The position numbers were made by a program, and so were the translations under genes. From an uncultured Clostridia bacterium (GTDB taxonomy: Bacteria > Bacillota_A > Clostridia > Christensenellales > Aristaeellaceae), in assembly GCA_947165745.1 (NCBI GenBank), contig CAMVBO010000004.1:1-20311 (forward strand): DNA of 20,311 nt. The letters run 5' to 3'. The stretch's first letter is position 1; every line of letters starts with the position of its first letter. This document shows, piece after piece, positions 7,757 through 17,800 of the stretch. A model generated the notes under the pieces. The model was not told the DNA's origin and made no database searches. It saw only the letters and a list, made by a program, of their open reading frames with translations.

Positions 7757-8731
7757 TTAGTCGGGAGGTGCGTACTTCTGCATGATGTATGCACGCCGTT
7801 CCTCCCTTGTCATGTTTCTCATGTTGGGGCTGGTCGATACGGCGGCGGTGCTGCTGCCGTTCTCCCTGGGACGGATGCCGGAGCGGATAGCGTTGGCAGC
7901 GTCGAGCTTGGCCCGTTGTGCCACAGCATTGACGGCCTGCGCCTGGATCTCGTCGCCATGCAGCGCCCAGATCGCTTCCTTCACGCTCATCCCCACCTCC
8001 GGGGAAGTGTAGTGCATGAACTTGGGGTCGTTGATGGCTTCCTGGAGATTGAAATTGGGCATGATGGACTTCACGTCCTCGGCCTGCTGCTGCATCTGCA
8101 TGAAGTGCTCACGCAGCTGCTGGTCTCGCTGCTGGCGCTGAAGCGCCTCTTCGTTTCGCCTGTTTTCCGTTTCCAGCTTTTCGATGCGCTTCGCAGTTTC
8201 GGTGTCCACGCCCATCTCCAGGGCCTTCTGCTCGTAGTAGCTGTCGTCTTCGGTGATGGCCTTGGCGATGGCCTCGGCGTCGTAGCCGCCGTTGGCATCC
8301 GCCTCGATGCCGTACCTGGATGCGATCAGCTCAAGGGCAGGGCTCAGCTTCGACAGGTACTCCGTGTTCTCCCGGGCCACCCGGTTCACACGTTCGCTCA
8401 TGGTCCGCTGCATCCGCTCATTGTTTTCGGGGATCTTCATGAACTCGTCCCAGCTCATGGCTTTGGTCTGCTCCGCCTGCTGCGCTGCAGGCTGAGCCTC
8501 CTCTGCCTTCTTGCTTCCCCCCTCGGGGGAAGTGCCCGCAGGGCGATAGGGGTTCGGTGCGGTTTTTTGCTTCCGCTGCCGGAACTTCTCCGCCTTGTCA
8601 GCCGGTACGCCAAGATCCTCCAGTTTCGGGCCGGGGTTTCCCGATGCTACACCCGTGTCGGCTCCGCCGCCTTCGCCTGCCGGTGCGCCTCCGTCGGCAA
8701 AGAACTGAAGCCAGTTGAACAGATAAGACAT
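7757..8731 (-). CDS. Capsid scaffolding-like protein
   Basis: A 324-residue hydrophilic protein lying directly before the major capsid gene, the usual place for a head scaffold. It has a short hydrophobic N terminus (FNWLQFFADGG), a Gly/Pro/Ala-rich linker (about 15-90), a helical region, a Gln/Glu-rich coiled coil (about 180-225, with QRQQRDQQ), and a basic C-terminal end (MTREERRAYIMQKY) of the kind that contacts coat protein in many scaffolds. AAAGGAG precedes the ATG by a good spacing. The N-terminal LQFFAD motif also occurs in the capsid protein. Residues 61-73 (PYRPAGTSPEGGS) are encoded by a palindromic repeat element. The role is inferred from position, length and composition; no protease motif is visible. 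Confidence 0.75.
   Translation of the reverse strand: MSYLFNWLQFFADGGAPAGEGGGADTGVASGNPGPKLEDLGVPADKAEKFRQRKQKTAPNPYRPAGTSPEGGSKKAEEAQPAAQQAEQTKAMSWDEFMKIPENNERMQRTMSERVNRVARENTEYLSKLSPALELIASRYGIEADANGGYDAEAIAKAITEDDSYYEQKALEMGVDTETAKRIEKLETENRRNEEALQRQQRDQQLREHFMQMQQQAEDVKSIMPNFNLQEAINDPKFMHYTSPEVGMSVKEAIWALHGDEIQAQAVNAVAQRAKLDAANAIRSGIRPRENGSSTAAVSTSPNMRNMTREERRAYIMQKYAPPD
8514..8552. repeat. REP-like double palindrome inside the scaffold gene
   Basis: On the plus strand CTTCCCCC-CTC-GGGGGAAG (8514-8532) is followed after one base by GCCC-GCA-GGGC (8534-8544) and then GATAGGGG. The order and spacing match the intergenic copy at 6515-6560. Here it is translated in frame as RPAGTSPEGG in a low-complexity linker of the scaffold, so it is tolerated inside a coding region. 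Confidence 0.7.
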
Positions 8732-8785
8732 AGTGCTCCTTTCTACGCTCTTTTATGGGGAGAGGGTGCCCCTTCGGTATGTCTT

Positions 8786-8823
8786 CTGAGCCGATTGTAG
8801 CGAAGATTTTTCCCCAATGTCAG
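8786..8823 (-). promoter_or_regulatory. Sigma-A/sigma-70-type promoter for the capsid operon
   Basis: On the minus strand a -35 box CTGACA (8823-8818, five of six consensus bases) and a -10 box TACAAT (8799-8794, five of six) are separated by 18 bases. It lies just downstream of the terminator and upstream of the scaffold gene. Transcription would start near 8786, giving a leader of about 55 bases that carries the AAAGGAG ribosome binding site. The assignment rests on consensus match and position only. Confidence 0.65.
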
Positions 8824-8849
8824 CAACCCTTCCCCACTTTTTTGCACGC

Positions 8850-8878
8850 AAAAAGGAGACGGCCTTTCGGTCGTCTCC
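8850..8878 (-). terminator. Rho-independent terminator after the giant gene, probably bidirectional
   Basis: On the minus strand a 10-bp stem (GGAGACGACC pairing with GGCCGTCTCC, one G-U pair) closes a GAAA tetraloop and is followed directly by TTTTTG. It begins 15 bases past the TAA of the giant gene. On the plus strand the same stem is followed by CTCTGTTTTTT, so it could also stop transcription from the other side. It should largely uncouple the giant gene from the capsid genes. Confidence 0.85.
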
Positions 8879-8893
8879 TCTCTGTTTTTTGGC

Positions 8894-11800
8894 TTAATGC
8901 CAGGGGGTTCTGGAAAGATTCTTCTGTTCCTCAAAGGTCAGGAACAGCGCGTCCTTCTGCGCCTTGCTGATTGGCAGCGCATCAATGTAGGCAATGCGCT
9001 TGTTCATCCTGCTGTAAGGAATGGTCTTCCCGTTCTTGTTTACGTCACCGGTGAAGGCATTGATGTCCTTCCAATACTTGAAGAAATCTTCCTTGCCCAT
9101 GCCGGTCTCGTAGATCTCTGCGTAGTAGTGGGTGGCAGCCGTCTTGGTGATGTCCTCCAGGTTCTTGTTCGTGCCAATGAACTGATACCGGTACAGCGTC
9201 TTCTGGGCGTCGATCTCTTCCACACCGCCGTACTTCACCATCATGTTCACAGCCTTATCCCGGCTGAGGCTCCCGCCTACGAACTCGTCCCGGATGTCGT
9301 CATACTTGATCCCGGTGTCCTTTTCGCAGTCCCACTTCTTCACCAGGGCCTCGGCGTCTTCCTGCTTGGCCTGCCCGTACTTCACGCGCATTTCCACGGC
9401 CTGCTTCCGGCTCACATCTCCGCTCAGGTAGACGTCCTGCAAGTCACTGTACTTGATGCCGGTATCCTTCTCGCAATCCCACTCGCGTACCGCCTGCTCG
9501 GCGTCCGCCTGAGATTGCCCGCCGTAGGTAACGCGGCTCTTGATCGCCTGGTCTCTGGTGACGTCGCCGCTCAGGTACGCGCTCTGAAGGTCATCGTATT
9601 TGACTCCGGTATCCTTCTCGCAGTCCCACTTCCGTACCTCCTGCTCGGCATCCTTTTTCGTCTGGCCGCCGTAGGTGACCCGGCTCTTCACGGCCTCGTC
9701 CTTGCTGATGCTTCCGTTGAGGTAGGCATCCTGCAGGTCGTCGTACTTCACACCGGTCTCTTTTTCGCAGTCCCACTCGCGGACGGTCTGCTCCGCCTTC
9801 TTCTGGGTCTGCCCGCCGTAGGTCACCCGGCACTTGATCGCCTGCTCTTTGCTGATCTCGCCGCTGAGGTAGGCGTCGTCCAGGTCGTCGTACTTCACGC
9901 CGGTTTCTTTCTCGCAGTCCCATTTCTGAACAAGGGCTTCCGCGTCGTCCTGGTCGGCCAGACCGTACTTCACGCGCATCTCCACTGCCTGTTCGCGGCT
10001 GATGTCGCCGCCCACATAGGCGTCCTGGATCTCGTCGTACTTGATCCCCGTGTCCTTTTCGCAGTCCCACTCCAGCAGGGTCTTCTCTGCAGTCTTCTCG
10101 GAGACGCCGCCGTATTCCACACGCGCCTGGATGGCCTCCTCCCGGGTGATGTCCCCGTTCAGGTAGTCCTCCCGCATCTTGTCGTAGACGGCGTCGTTCT
10201 CCTTCTGGTACTTCCACTCCTGGATCTGCTTCTCGGCGTCCCGCTTGCGCATGCCGCCTTCTTCCGTCAGCAGCCGCAGGGCTTCCTCTTCGCTGATGCC
10301 TTCCTTCTTCTCGCTGCCCAGGAACATGGCCTTGATCTCGCTGCGCACCGCGCTGTCGATATCCTTCTCGTCCATGCCGGCCTCGATCAGTTTGGCTCTG
10401 GCCTCGCCGGTGTCCTTGCCGCTGCGCAGCGCGGACAGCAGCTTGTCGGTGCTCTTCCGGTTGTCATAGGTCCGGATCTTCCACTCGTCCTTCCGCCCGT
10501 TCATAATGGTGTTCCAGATGGCCACCACGTCGCGGCTGGCGCCGTAGAGCGGCGTACCCGTCAGCTGGGAGATTGCCTGCAGGCTCTTGTAGATGCGGCC
10601 CCAGGGCGTCATCTTGCCGTAGTAGGTGACGCTGGTGGCCTTGTCCAGCACGCCGTCCGCCAGCTGCTTGGTCTCCCGCCAGATCTTGTATACGTTGATC
10701 AGGTTCTCCGCACCCTCGGTCATCATGTTCCGGGACTTGAAGCCCGTCAACAGGCTGGCCAGGTCCTTGATGAAGGGCAGCTTGTTCAGGAAGAGGTAGT
10801 CCTGCAGCAGGTTGCCGTCGGCGTAGGCGGACATAAGCGCGCCCTTGGCGTTCTTGCCCAGCTCCTCGCCCAGGATCCGCTTGGCGTTATCCTCGCCCAG
10901 CAGAGCCTCCAGGTATTTCTTCCAGAGTTCCTCGTCGTCATCGTCCCGCAGGGCGTCCGCCAGCGATTCCACCAGGGCAGCCGCCGTCTGGGTGCAGAGG
11001 TAGATCATGAAGGCCTTGCCGATGCGCTTGCCGTTGCGCTTCCAGGCCTCCGCCTTGCCGTATTTGCGCGTGTCGTTGTGATATTCGCTGGCCGCGTTCA
11101 TCACGATGTTCACACTCAAGGTGGGCTCGGCCATGAAGGCGGTCAGGATCTTGCTGCCCATCGTCTTGCCGCGCATCAGCTCGCTGCGGGTCAGTGTGCT
11201 GTCCATGACCTGGCTGCTGTAGATGACCTCCCGGAAGAGCTTTTCCGTGGCCTCCATCAGTGCCTGCCCGGTGAGGGCTTTGTTCTCCGACCTGGCCTGC
11301 AGCTTGCAGGCAGCCCACAGACGGCCCCAGGTCAGTTTGTCGCCCCACTCGGCCAGGAACATGCTCTTGTTCACGATCTTCTCCCGGACGCTGTCGCTGT
11401 GCTGGATCTGGCTGCGCATGCTGCGGCTCAGGTCCGTGTCATAGCCGCCGATGTCTTTCCAGATCATCTCGCCGCTGTGCTGCATGGCTTCCTTCCAGGC
11501 AGCCTCGGCGGCACGCACCGCGAAGACGCTTGCCTTGAAGTTGCCGAATGCCGCAAGCATGTACTTGGGCTTCAGCACGGTCGCCGCTCTCAGGTAGGCC
11601 GTGGGCTGCAGCAGCGCCACCCGGAGGTTCGCCGCCACCGCCTGCGCCTTGTAGGCGCCGATAGCCATGTTGGCAAGGCCGGTGCCGCGGTCGCCGTTCT
11701 CCGTCTGGCCGTTGATATCCTTCATCATCGTCCGGAAGTAGCTGCCCGCCGCGCTGCCGAAGGCCTGCTCCATCGCGCCCTGCAGCGTCCTGGTGTCGAG

Positions 11801-14800
11801 AGTGCCGTCCTCGTTCTTCGTCTTCTCTTTGAAGTTGAACCACTTGATGGCGTCCAGGATGGGCAGGCCCATACCGTGGAGCTTGGCCATATCGGCCATG
11901 TGGTCCGTGAAGGTATCGAAGATGTCGCCCACCACAAGCGCGTTGTTGGCCTTGGGGTTCAGACTCTTGCTGCTCGACAGATTCAGCAGCCGGAACATGC
12001 TGTTATTCTGGGCGTCGGTGTCCGCCATCGGGCGGTCCAGGGCGTCGGTGACGATGGGGTAGTAGCCCGCGCCTTCCGTGTAGAAGCGGTAGCCGAAGCG
12101 CTTCATGCTCACCTCGTTGCCCCACTCCGCGCCCTGCTCGGCCATGAAGTGCTGCAGGTCCCTGGCCACCTTCATCTGCCGCTCGCTCAGTGCGCCCAGA
12201 ATCTGCTGCAGGTCGTTGTCCGTCAGGTGGTAGTGCTTGGTGTCGCCCTTGGCGCCGGTCCTGGTCTTGATATCGCCGATGCGCATGCCGCCTGCCTGCA
12301 GGTGCTGCAAGGCCTGCTGGCGGCCCAGCAGCTGGCTCAGTTCCATGATCTGGGCCGTGGTCATCGTGATCTTGCTGCCGTCCTCCAGGGTGAAGTTGTG
12401 GGTCTCTTTCTTCCACTGCTTCACTTCCTTGTCGGTGTAGGCCTGCTCCGTGAAGTCGATGATCTTCCTGGCGTCAAAGGCCATCTGGGCCCAGCCCCGG
12501 GCGAAGCCCTGGAAGATGCTCTCGGCGCCCGCGCCCATGCGCTTGAAGATGTAGTAGGGCGTGCCGTTTTTCCACAGGAACTCATTCAGCGCCCGGTTCT
12601 CCGCCAGGTTCCCGGCCCGGCCCATCGCCTCCATCTCGGTGATGTCCGCGTCGGCGGCCTCCCGCACGGAGGCGTAGCGTTCATTCGCCATGAAGCTGTT
12701 CATCTTGCGGATCGCGCTCTTCAGGTTGGCAAGGAAGTTGGCCAGGTCCCGCAGCTGCTCGGCGTTCATCTGGTTGATGGTGTAGCCCCTGTTCTCGGCC
12801 AGCGCCTGGTTGATCATGTCGGTGCAGTCCCGCAGAAACTGCAGACTGTCCTCGCTGATGTCCAGGTAGCCGCCCAGGTCCTGAGCCGCCGCCTCCTCGC
12901 CGTTCAGGTAGCGCTGCTGGTTCTCCAGGATGTTCCGGATCTGCTGCAGCCGTGCGCCGAAGCGCTGGTCTGCCTTCGTCTCCTCACCGCCGGCCAGGGC
13001 ACGCTTGCTGGTGAAGTCCAGGCTCTGCAGGAAGTCGCCCAGCGGCTCCTTCAGGATCTCCGGCACGTGCAGCTTGTCGCTGTTGGTGGCCAGCATCTCG
13101 TAGAGCTCACCGGCGGCCCGGGTCACCCGGCGCTTCATCTCCCGGCTGTTCACGCTCTCCCGGATAGTGTTGCGCGTCCTGGTCTGCTGCAGCTGCCGCT
13201 CCCGGCTCAGGATCTTCTGGATCTCCTCGGAGTCCCGTGCCTGCGTCAGAGCAGCCGTGGCGTTGGCCAGTCTCGTCTCCGCCGCCGTCACCTTAGCCCG
13301 CTGTGCGCTGATCTCCTTCTGGTTCGCGCCGGCGTTCACCAGGTTCTCCAGCTTGGTCATCTCGATGGAGACGGACCGCATGGCGCCGTCGTAGCGCTCC
13401 TGCCGCTTCAGGAAAGTCTCCAAAGCCTTCCGCTGCTCGGCCTTCAGCTCCTCGATTACGCTCTGCTTGTCCCGGACCATCTTCTGGTAAGCCTTCTCCA
13501 GCCCGGCCTCGTTCCTCTTGGCCCGTTCCTCTACCTTTGCCTCGATCCGGTCGTACAGATCCCGCAGCAGCTCCCGGTCCGTCCGGTTATCACTGCGGAC
13601 GGAGTGCTGCCATTCACTGTTGACATCAATCTTTGTAAGTGTTATAGTATCCCCAGAGCGGATGCTTCCTGCCTCTTCGGCCTTGTAGCCAAAATTATGC
13701 AGGAAAGCCTCCGCTTGTTTTACGTCATATACTCTTACGCGAGCACCAGCTATAAGCCCGCGGCTCAGCCAGTCTGCAGGATCATCCAGCCCGAACGCGG
13801 TTTTCAGCCTGTTCACTGTTTCGTGGAATAATTGTGCATTCTTTTGCACGCCCATCACGAGAGGCTTCCCGTCTCTGTCGATTTCTTTCGTAAGGAACCC
13901 TGCGCGGTCGTTATATTCCAGGGCCAAGATAGGGTCCCCAAGAATCCCAGCAGCATTTTTCCAAACCCGATCTGGGACCGAATGCTTGCGGCTCCTCGAC
14001 TTTGCGAAATCCGTTTGAGACATTACAAGTGGATGCCCACTATAGCCTGAAGATGAAATCCGGCTCGGTGTTACTCCAAAGAAAAACTCGTCCGTACCGC
14101 CTAATTTATTTTGGCGGTATTCTTTTAACTGCTCGCCTATCGGCATGTTCCGCGTTCTGGCAATCGAATACCGGATATCGTCCTCATCCACGTTGAACCG
14201 CTGGCTCAACGGGATCACTTCGTCTCCGTCATCGAAGGTGACTGGATCGGCAGATTTGAGAGCGTTCGCGTCAAAGAATATGTAAACGTCACTGAGCCCA
14301 TTGTATGCTGTCTCGCCGCCATTGTCTCGCAAATCACGCAGCAGCACGCTGTCATAGCCAAGCGCCTTAGCCGCTGTCGCAATATCCCTTGTTCTTTGCG
14401 GCCCATAGAGCCCATAGTCTTGCAGCTCCTTTGGCGGTGTGATTTGGTTCCAGTTTTCCCCGTTTGAATCAATCAGAAGTTGCCTGCCCGGTTTGCACCA
14501 GAGCTCATATATCCCCTTGTGATACTCGGCGTTCAATTCAATTTGAAGCTGATTATCAAAGATATAGTCCGGCCCGCCCGCAAACCAGTAGGCGTACATA
14601 TCGCCCTGATATGTCATATCGTCCAATTCGTTTTTGCTCTGGAAAAGCCCGCGGCTATCAACATCCTCCAGGAACTCAATGGCTATGCTGTCGTCCATGC
14701 CTTTCAGATCCCACAAAGCATCTTCCCATTCGGTCCATGCTTCGCTGATATCTGCTTCCGTCTCAGAATCACGAAGGTGGTACAGCGAAGAAATCAGCCG

Positions 14801-17800
14801 GTCCATAATGTAAGCCTTGTCGGAATCAAAAGCGTCACGGTGATCTCTAACAAATTCCTGCGCTCTGCGAATTGACCACCCGATACTGCTTTTTGCGTCA
14901 TCGCGGACGGTCGCTTTGTCTTTGTCAGACATGAGGGTATAGTCCTCGTATCTCTTTTTGTGCTTCCTCGCTTCTTCGATCAGCTGCTCGCCGTGCAAGT
15001 CGTCAGCGTTCTTCGTCTCCCTGTCTTGAATTCTGTTCCTATTTGTTTCTCCGGAATAAGTTTCCGCCGTCCTTCGGTTGCTTGTTGCAAACAGAGAGAT
15101 TCCGTCGTCCGCTCTTGACGGGTCAAATACGGTAAAGCCAAAGCTCCGCGTTCCGTGAAACGCTTTAACAGTATATCCTGCCGCCTTTGCCGCCTCGTCA
15201 ACCATGCGCTGCGCCGTCTCCATGTCGCCGCGCTCGACGGCGTCCATGTACTCCCGGTTTTGCACGCTCATCTGCAGCGTATCCGCATCGACCACCGCGC
15301 TTTCCCGCCCGTACTTCTCCAGCAGCATCTTCTCGGCCTTGTCCACGGTCTCATCCCAGACCTTGGCCTGCCTGCTCTCGTAGTCGGCCCGGTTGCCCAC
15401 CTCCTCGGCGATCAGATCCTGAAAGGTCATGTCGGCCTTCTTGGCGTACTTGGCGATCTCCTTCTCGGTGTACAGCCCGGTGTCCCGCAGCGCCTGCTTG
15501 TAGGCTGTCATCTGCTCCGGTGTGAGCCGGGTGGCCTCGCTGGGCAGCGTCATGGTCACGGCACCCTGCATGGCGGACGCCTCGCCCAAACTGTCGTAGA
15601 CGTTGAAGTCCTCCAGCAGCTTGTAGTAGTTGGGGTGCTGGGTGAAGTCGGTGCCGTAGGGGCTGTCGTTGAACTTCGGGGTGAAGGTGGCATAGCCCAC
15701 CAGCACCTTCTTTCCGTTCTTCTTCCCCTCGTACACCGGGTGCCGCTCCTGGCACCAGGCCAGATAGTTGCTGGCGGCCTTCCTGGCGTCGCCAGTGCGC
15801 TGCACCTCGGCGTTGTAGTCGTAGTGGGTGTCCACCTCCAGTTCTTTGCCGTTGGCCTTGTAGAACTTATCCACCGGGTTGCCGTTCAGGTCAAAGCGCT
15901 TGTTCACCCGGGTGGTCTGGTAGTTGGTATAGTCGTTGTAAAGGTTCACGCCCACCAGCTTGGCAAACTCCGGCAGCATGCCGCTGGCGTGGTAGGGAAT
16001 GACCATCCGGAAGTAGGGGCTGTCCAGCATGGCCAGGATCTGCTTGTCGGATACGCCGATGGTGATGCTGCCCACGTTCTTGCTGTAGCGCGGGTCCAGC
16101 TGCAGGGCCACAATGTCCTTCAGCCCGATGCTTTGGACAAAGCTGCCGGTGGCCGCGTGCCGGGCATAGTCGTCCACACAGATGGCGTACTTCTTGCCGT
16201 CCACTTCCACCACGATGCCGCGCCCGTTGCTGGCCTCCTCCGCGGGGAGAAGTCCGGCGTATTCCTTGCCCATGCTCTCTTCCACATGGGCGATCAGGCT
16301 GCCGTTGAACTTGCCGCCGGTCATGCCGAAGAGCCGCAGGAAGATGGCCTCCTTGCTGTAGCCGTGCAGCGGCATTTCCCGGGCGCTCAGGTCCGCGATG
16401 ATCTGGACGTAGTCAAAGACGTTCTCGATCATGAAGTCGGAGAAGCTCTGGATCCGCACGCCGCCGATATCGTAGAGGTAGCGGCGCAGCGCTTCCTCCT
16501 CCACCCGCTTGGTGAAGTCTGAGGCGCTTTCGCCCTTGTTCTTCTTCAGCTCCTTCCGGACCTGCGTCTTGTAATCCTGCGCCCCGCTCACAGTCTCGCC
16601 GATCATGTCCTTCACAAACTTGAAGCTCAGGTCGGCGATCTCTCCGTTATAGGGGTTGAAGTCCTGCACGATCTTCGGGGAGGCCGCACCATAGCGCTGC
16701 TTCACCAGACTGAACAGATTCTGGTCGTAGGTCCGCAGCATGCTCATGCCCTTCGGCGTCAGCAGGTCCGCCACAGTCAGGTGCTGCCGCAGGGAAGGCA
16801 CCTTGTCCAGCAGGCGGCCCATCTTCTCGGCCACAGCGCCCTGGCCCAGGTTCAGGTTGCCCTTGTCGTTCTTCTTGCCGGCGCCTTCCAACTCGGTGAT
16901 CAGCCCGGCGATCTCCATCTGGCTGAGGGCGTTCCCGCCTTCCGCAAAGTTGAAGCTGCCGGCGTTCTCTTCTCTGGCGTCCACCGCGGCGTTCCATTCC
17001 TCCACGATGGTCTCGGCCCATGCCTGCAGCTGCAGGCGGCGGCTCTCAACAAAGCAGCCCAGGCAGGCGGTCTCAAAGCCACCGTCCCGCAGGATCTTGT
17101 TCAGGTCCGCGATGGCGCTGCCCTTGAAGTCCACCTTGTCAAATACGCCGTCGTCGATGAGGCGGGTCAGCATCCGCATGTAGGCCACCCGCTTCTTGCA
17201 GATGAGCTGCAGGTCCAGGTTGATAGGGTAGTCGCCGTTGTTGACCAGGGTGGAGATGACCTGCTTGCCGGTCTTCAGGTTGGTGGAGATTGTGGCGTAC
17301 AGGTTCCGCCTCAGATTCTCATAGCCGCTGCTTTCCGCATACTGCTGGGCCAGCTTCTCCAGGAAGTCGCCGGTGGCCTCGATATTCTCGATCACCGCGT
17401 CGATCTCCTCCTGGGTGTGGCCGTTCTTCTTCAGCTCCCGGATCAGCTTGTCCTTGCCGCCGTCATCATAGGTCTTGACGGAGAAGGCCATCGTGTTGCC
17501 GTCAGCGCTCTTGGCGACCTCCATCTCGCCATCCTTGTTTACCTGGATCTCGGCGTCCTTGCCCAGGGATTCCACGATCTTCTGGCCGCCGTCGCTCAGT
17601 TTCTCCACGGCCTGCTGGCCTTCCGTGCTGCTGACGCTCACCGCGCCGTCCGTCCGGCTCTCCACCGCCGTCTTCAGGCCCCGGTCCCAGATCTCCCGCA
17701 GTTCCTTGATCACGGGCTGCAGCTCCTTGGCCGCAGCGTCGCTTGCCTCGATCTTGGCCAGGAAGTTGCGGATGAAGCTGCGGATCTTTTCCCACAGGCT

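Noticed and set aside
8755..8780. Possible third copy of the palindromic element in the scaffold leader (GGGGAGAGGGTGCCCC)
   Set aside because: It shares only the GGTGCCC core; neither palindrome is intact, so similarity may be chance.
8743..8934. Minus-strand 63-codon open frame overlapping the end of the giant gene
   Set aside because: It runs through the terminator stem and the promoter, has an Arg/Pro-rich sequence without a pattern, and no good ribosome binding site.
8897..13831. Very long plus-strand open frame opposite the giant gene (1,644 codons)
   Set aside because: It is a mirror of GC-rich codon use in the minus-strand gene: Leu/Val/His-rich low-information sequence without motifs and without a convincing ribosome binding site. 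It repeats with the same 147-bp period as the true gene.
17050..17068. CxxC at residues 1080-1083 as a radical SAM cluster motif
   Set aside because: Radical SAM enzymes normally show CxxxCxxC; only two cysteines are present here, so no such call is made.
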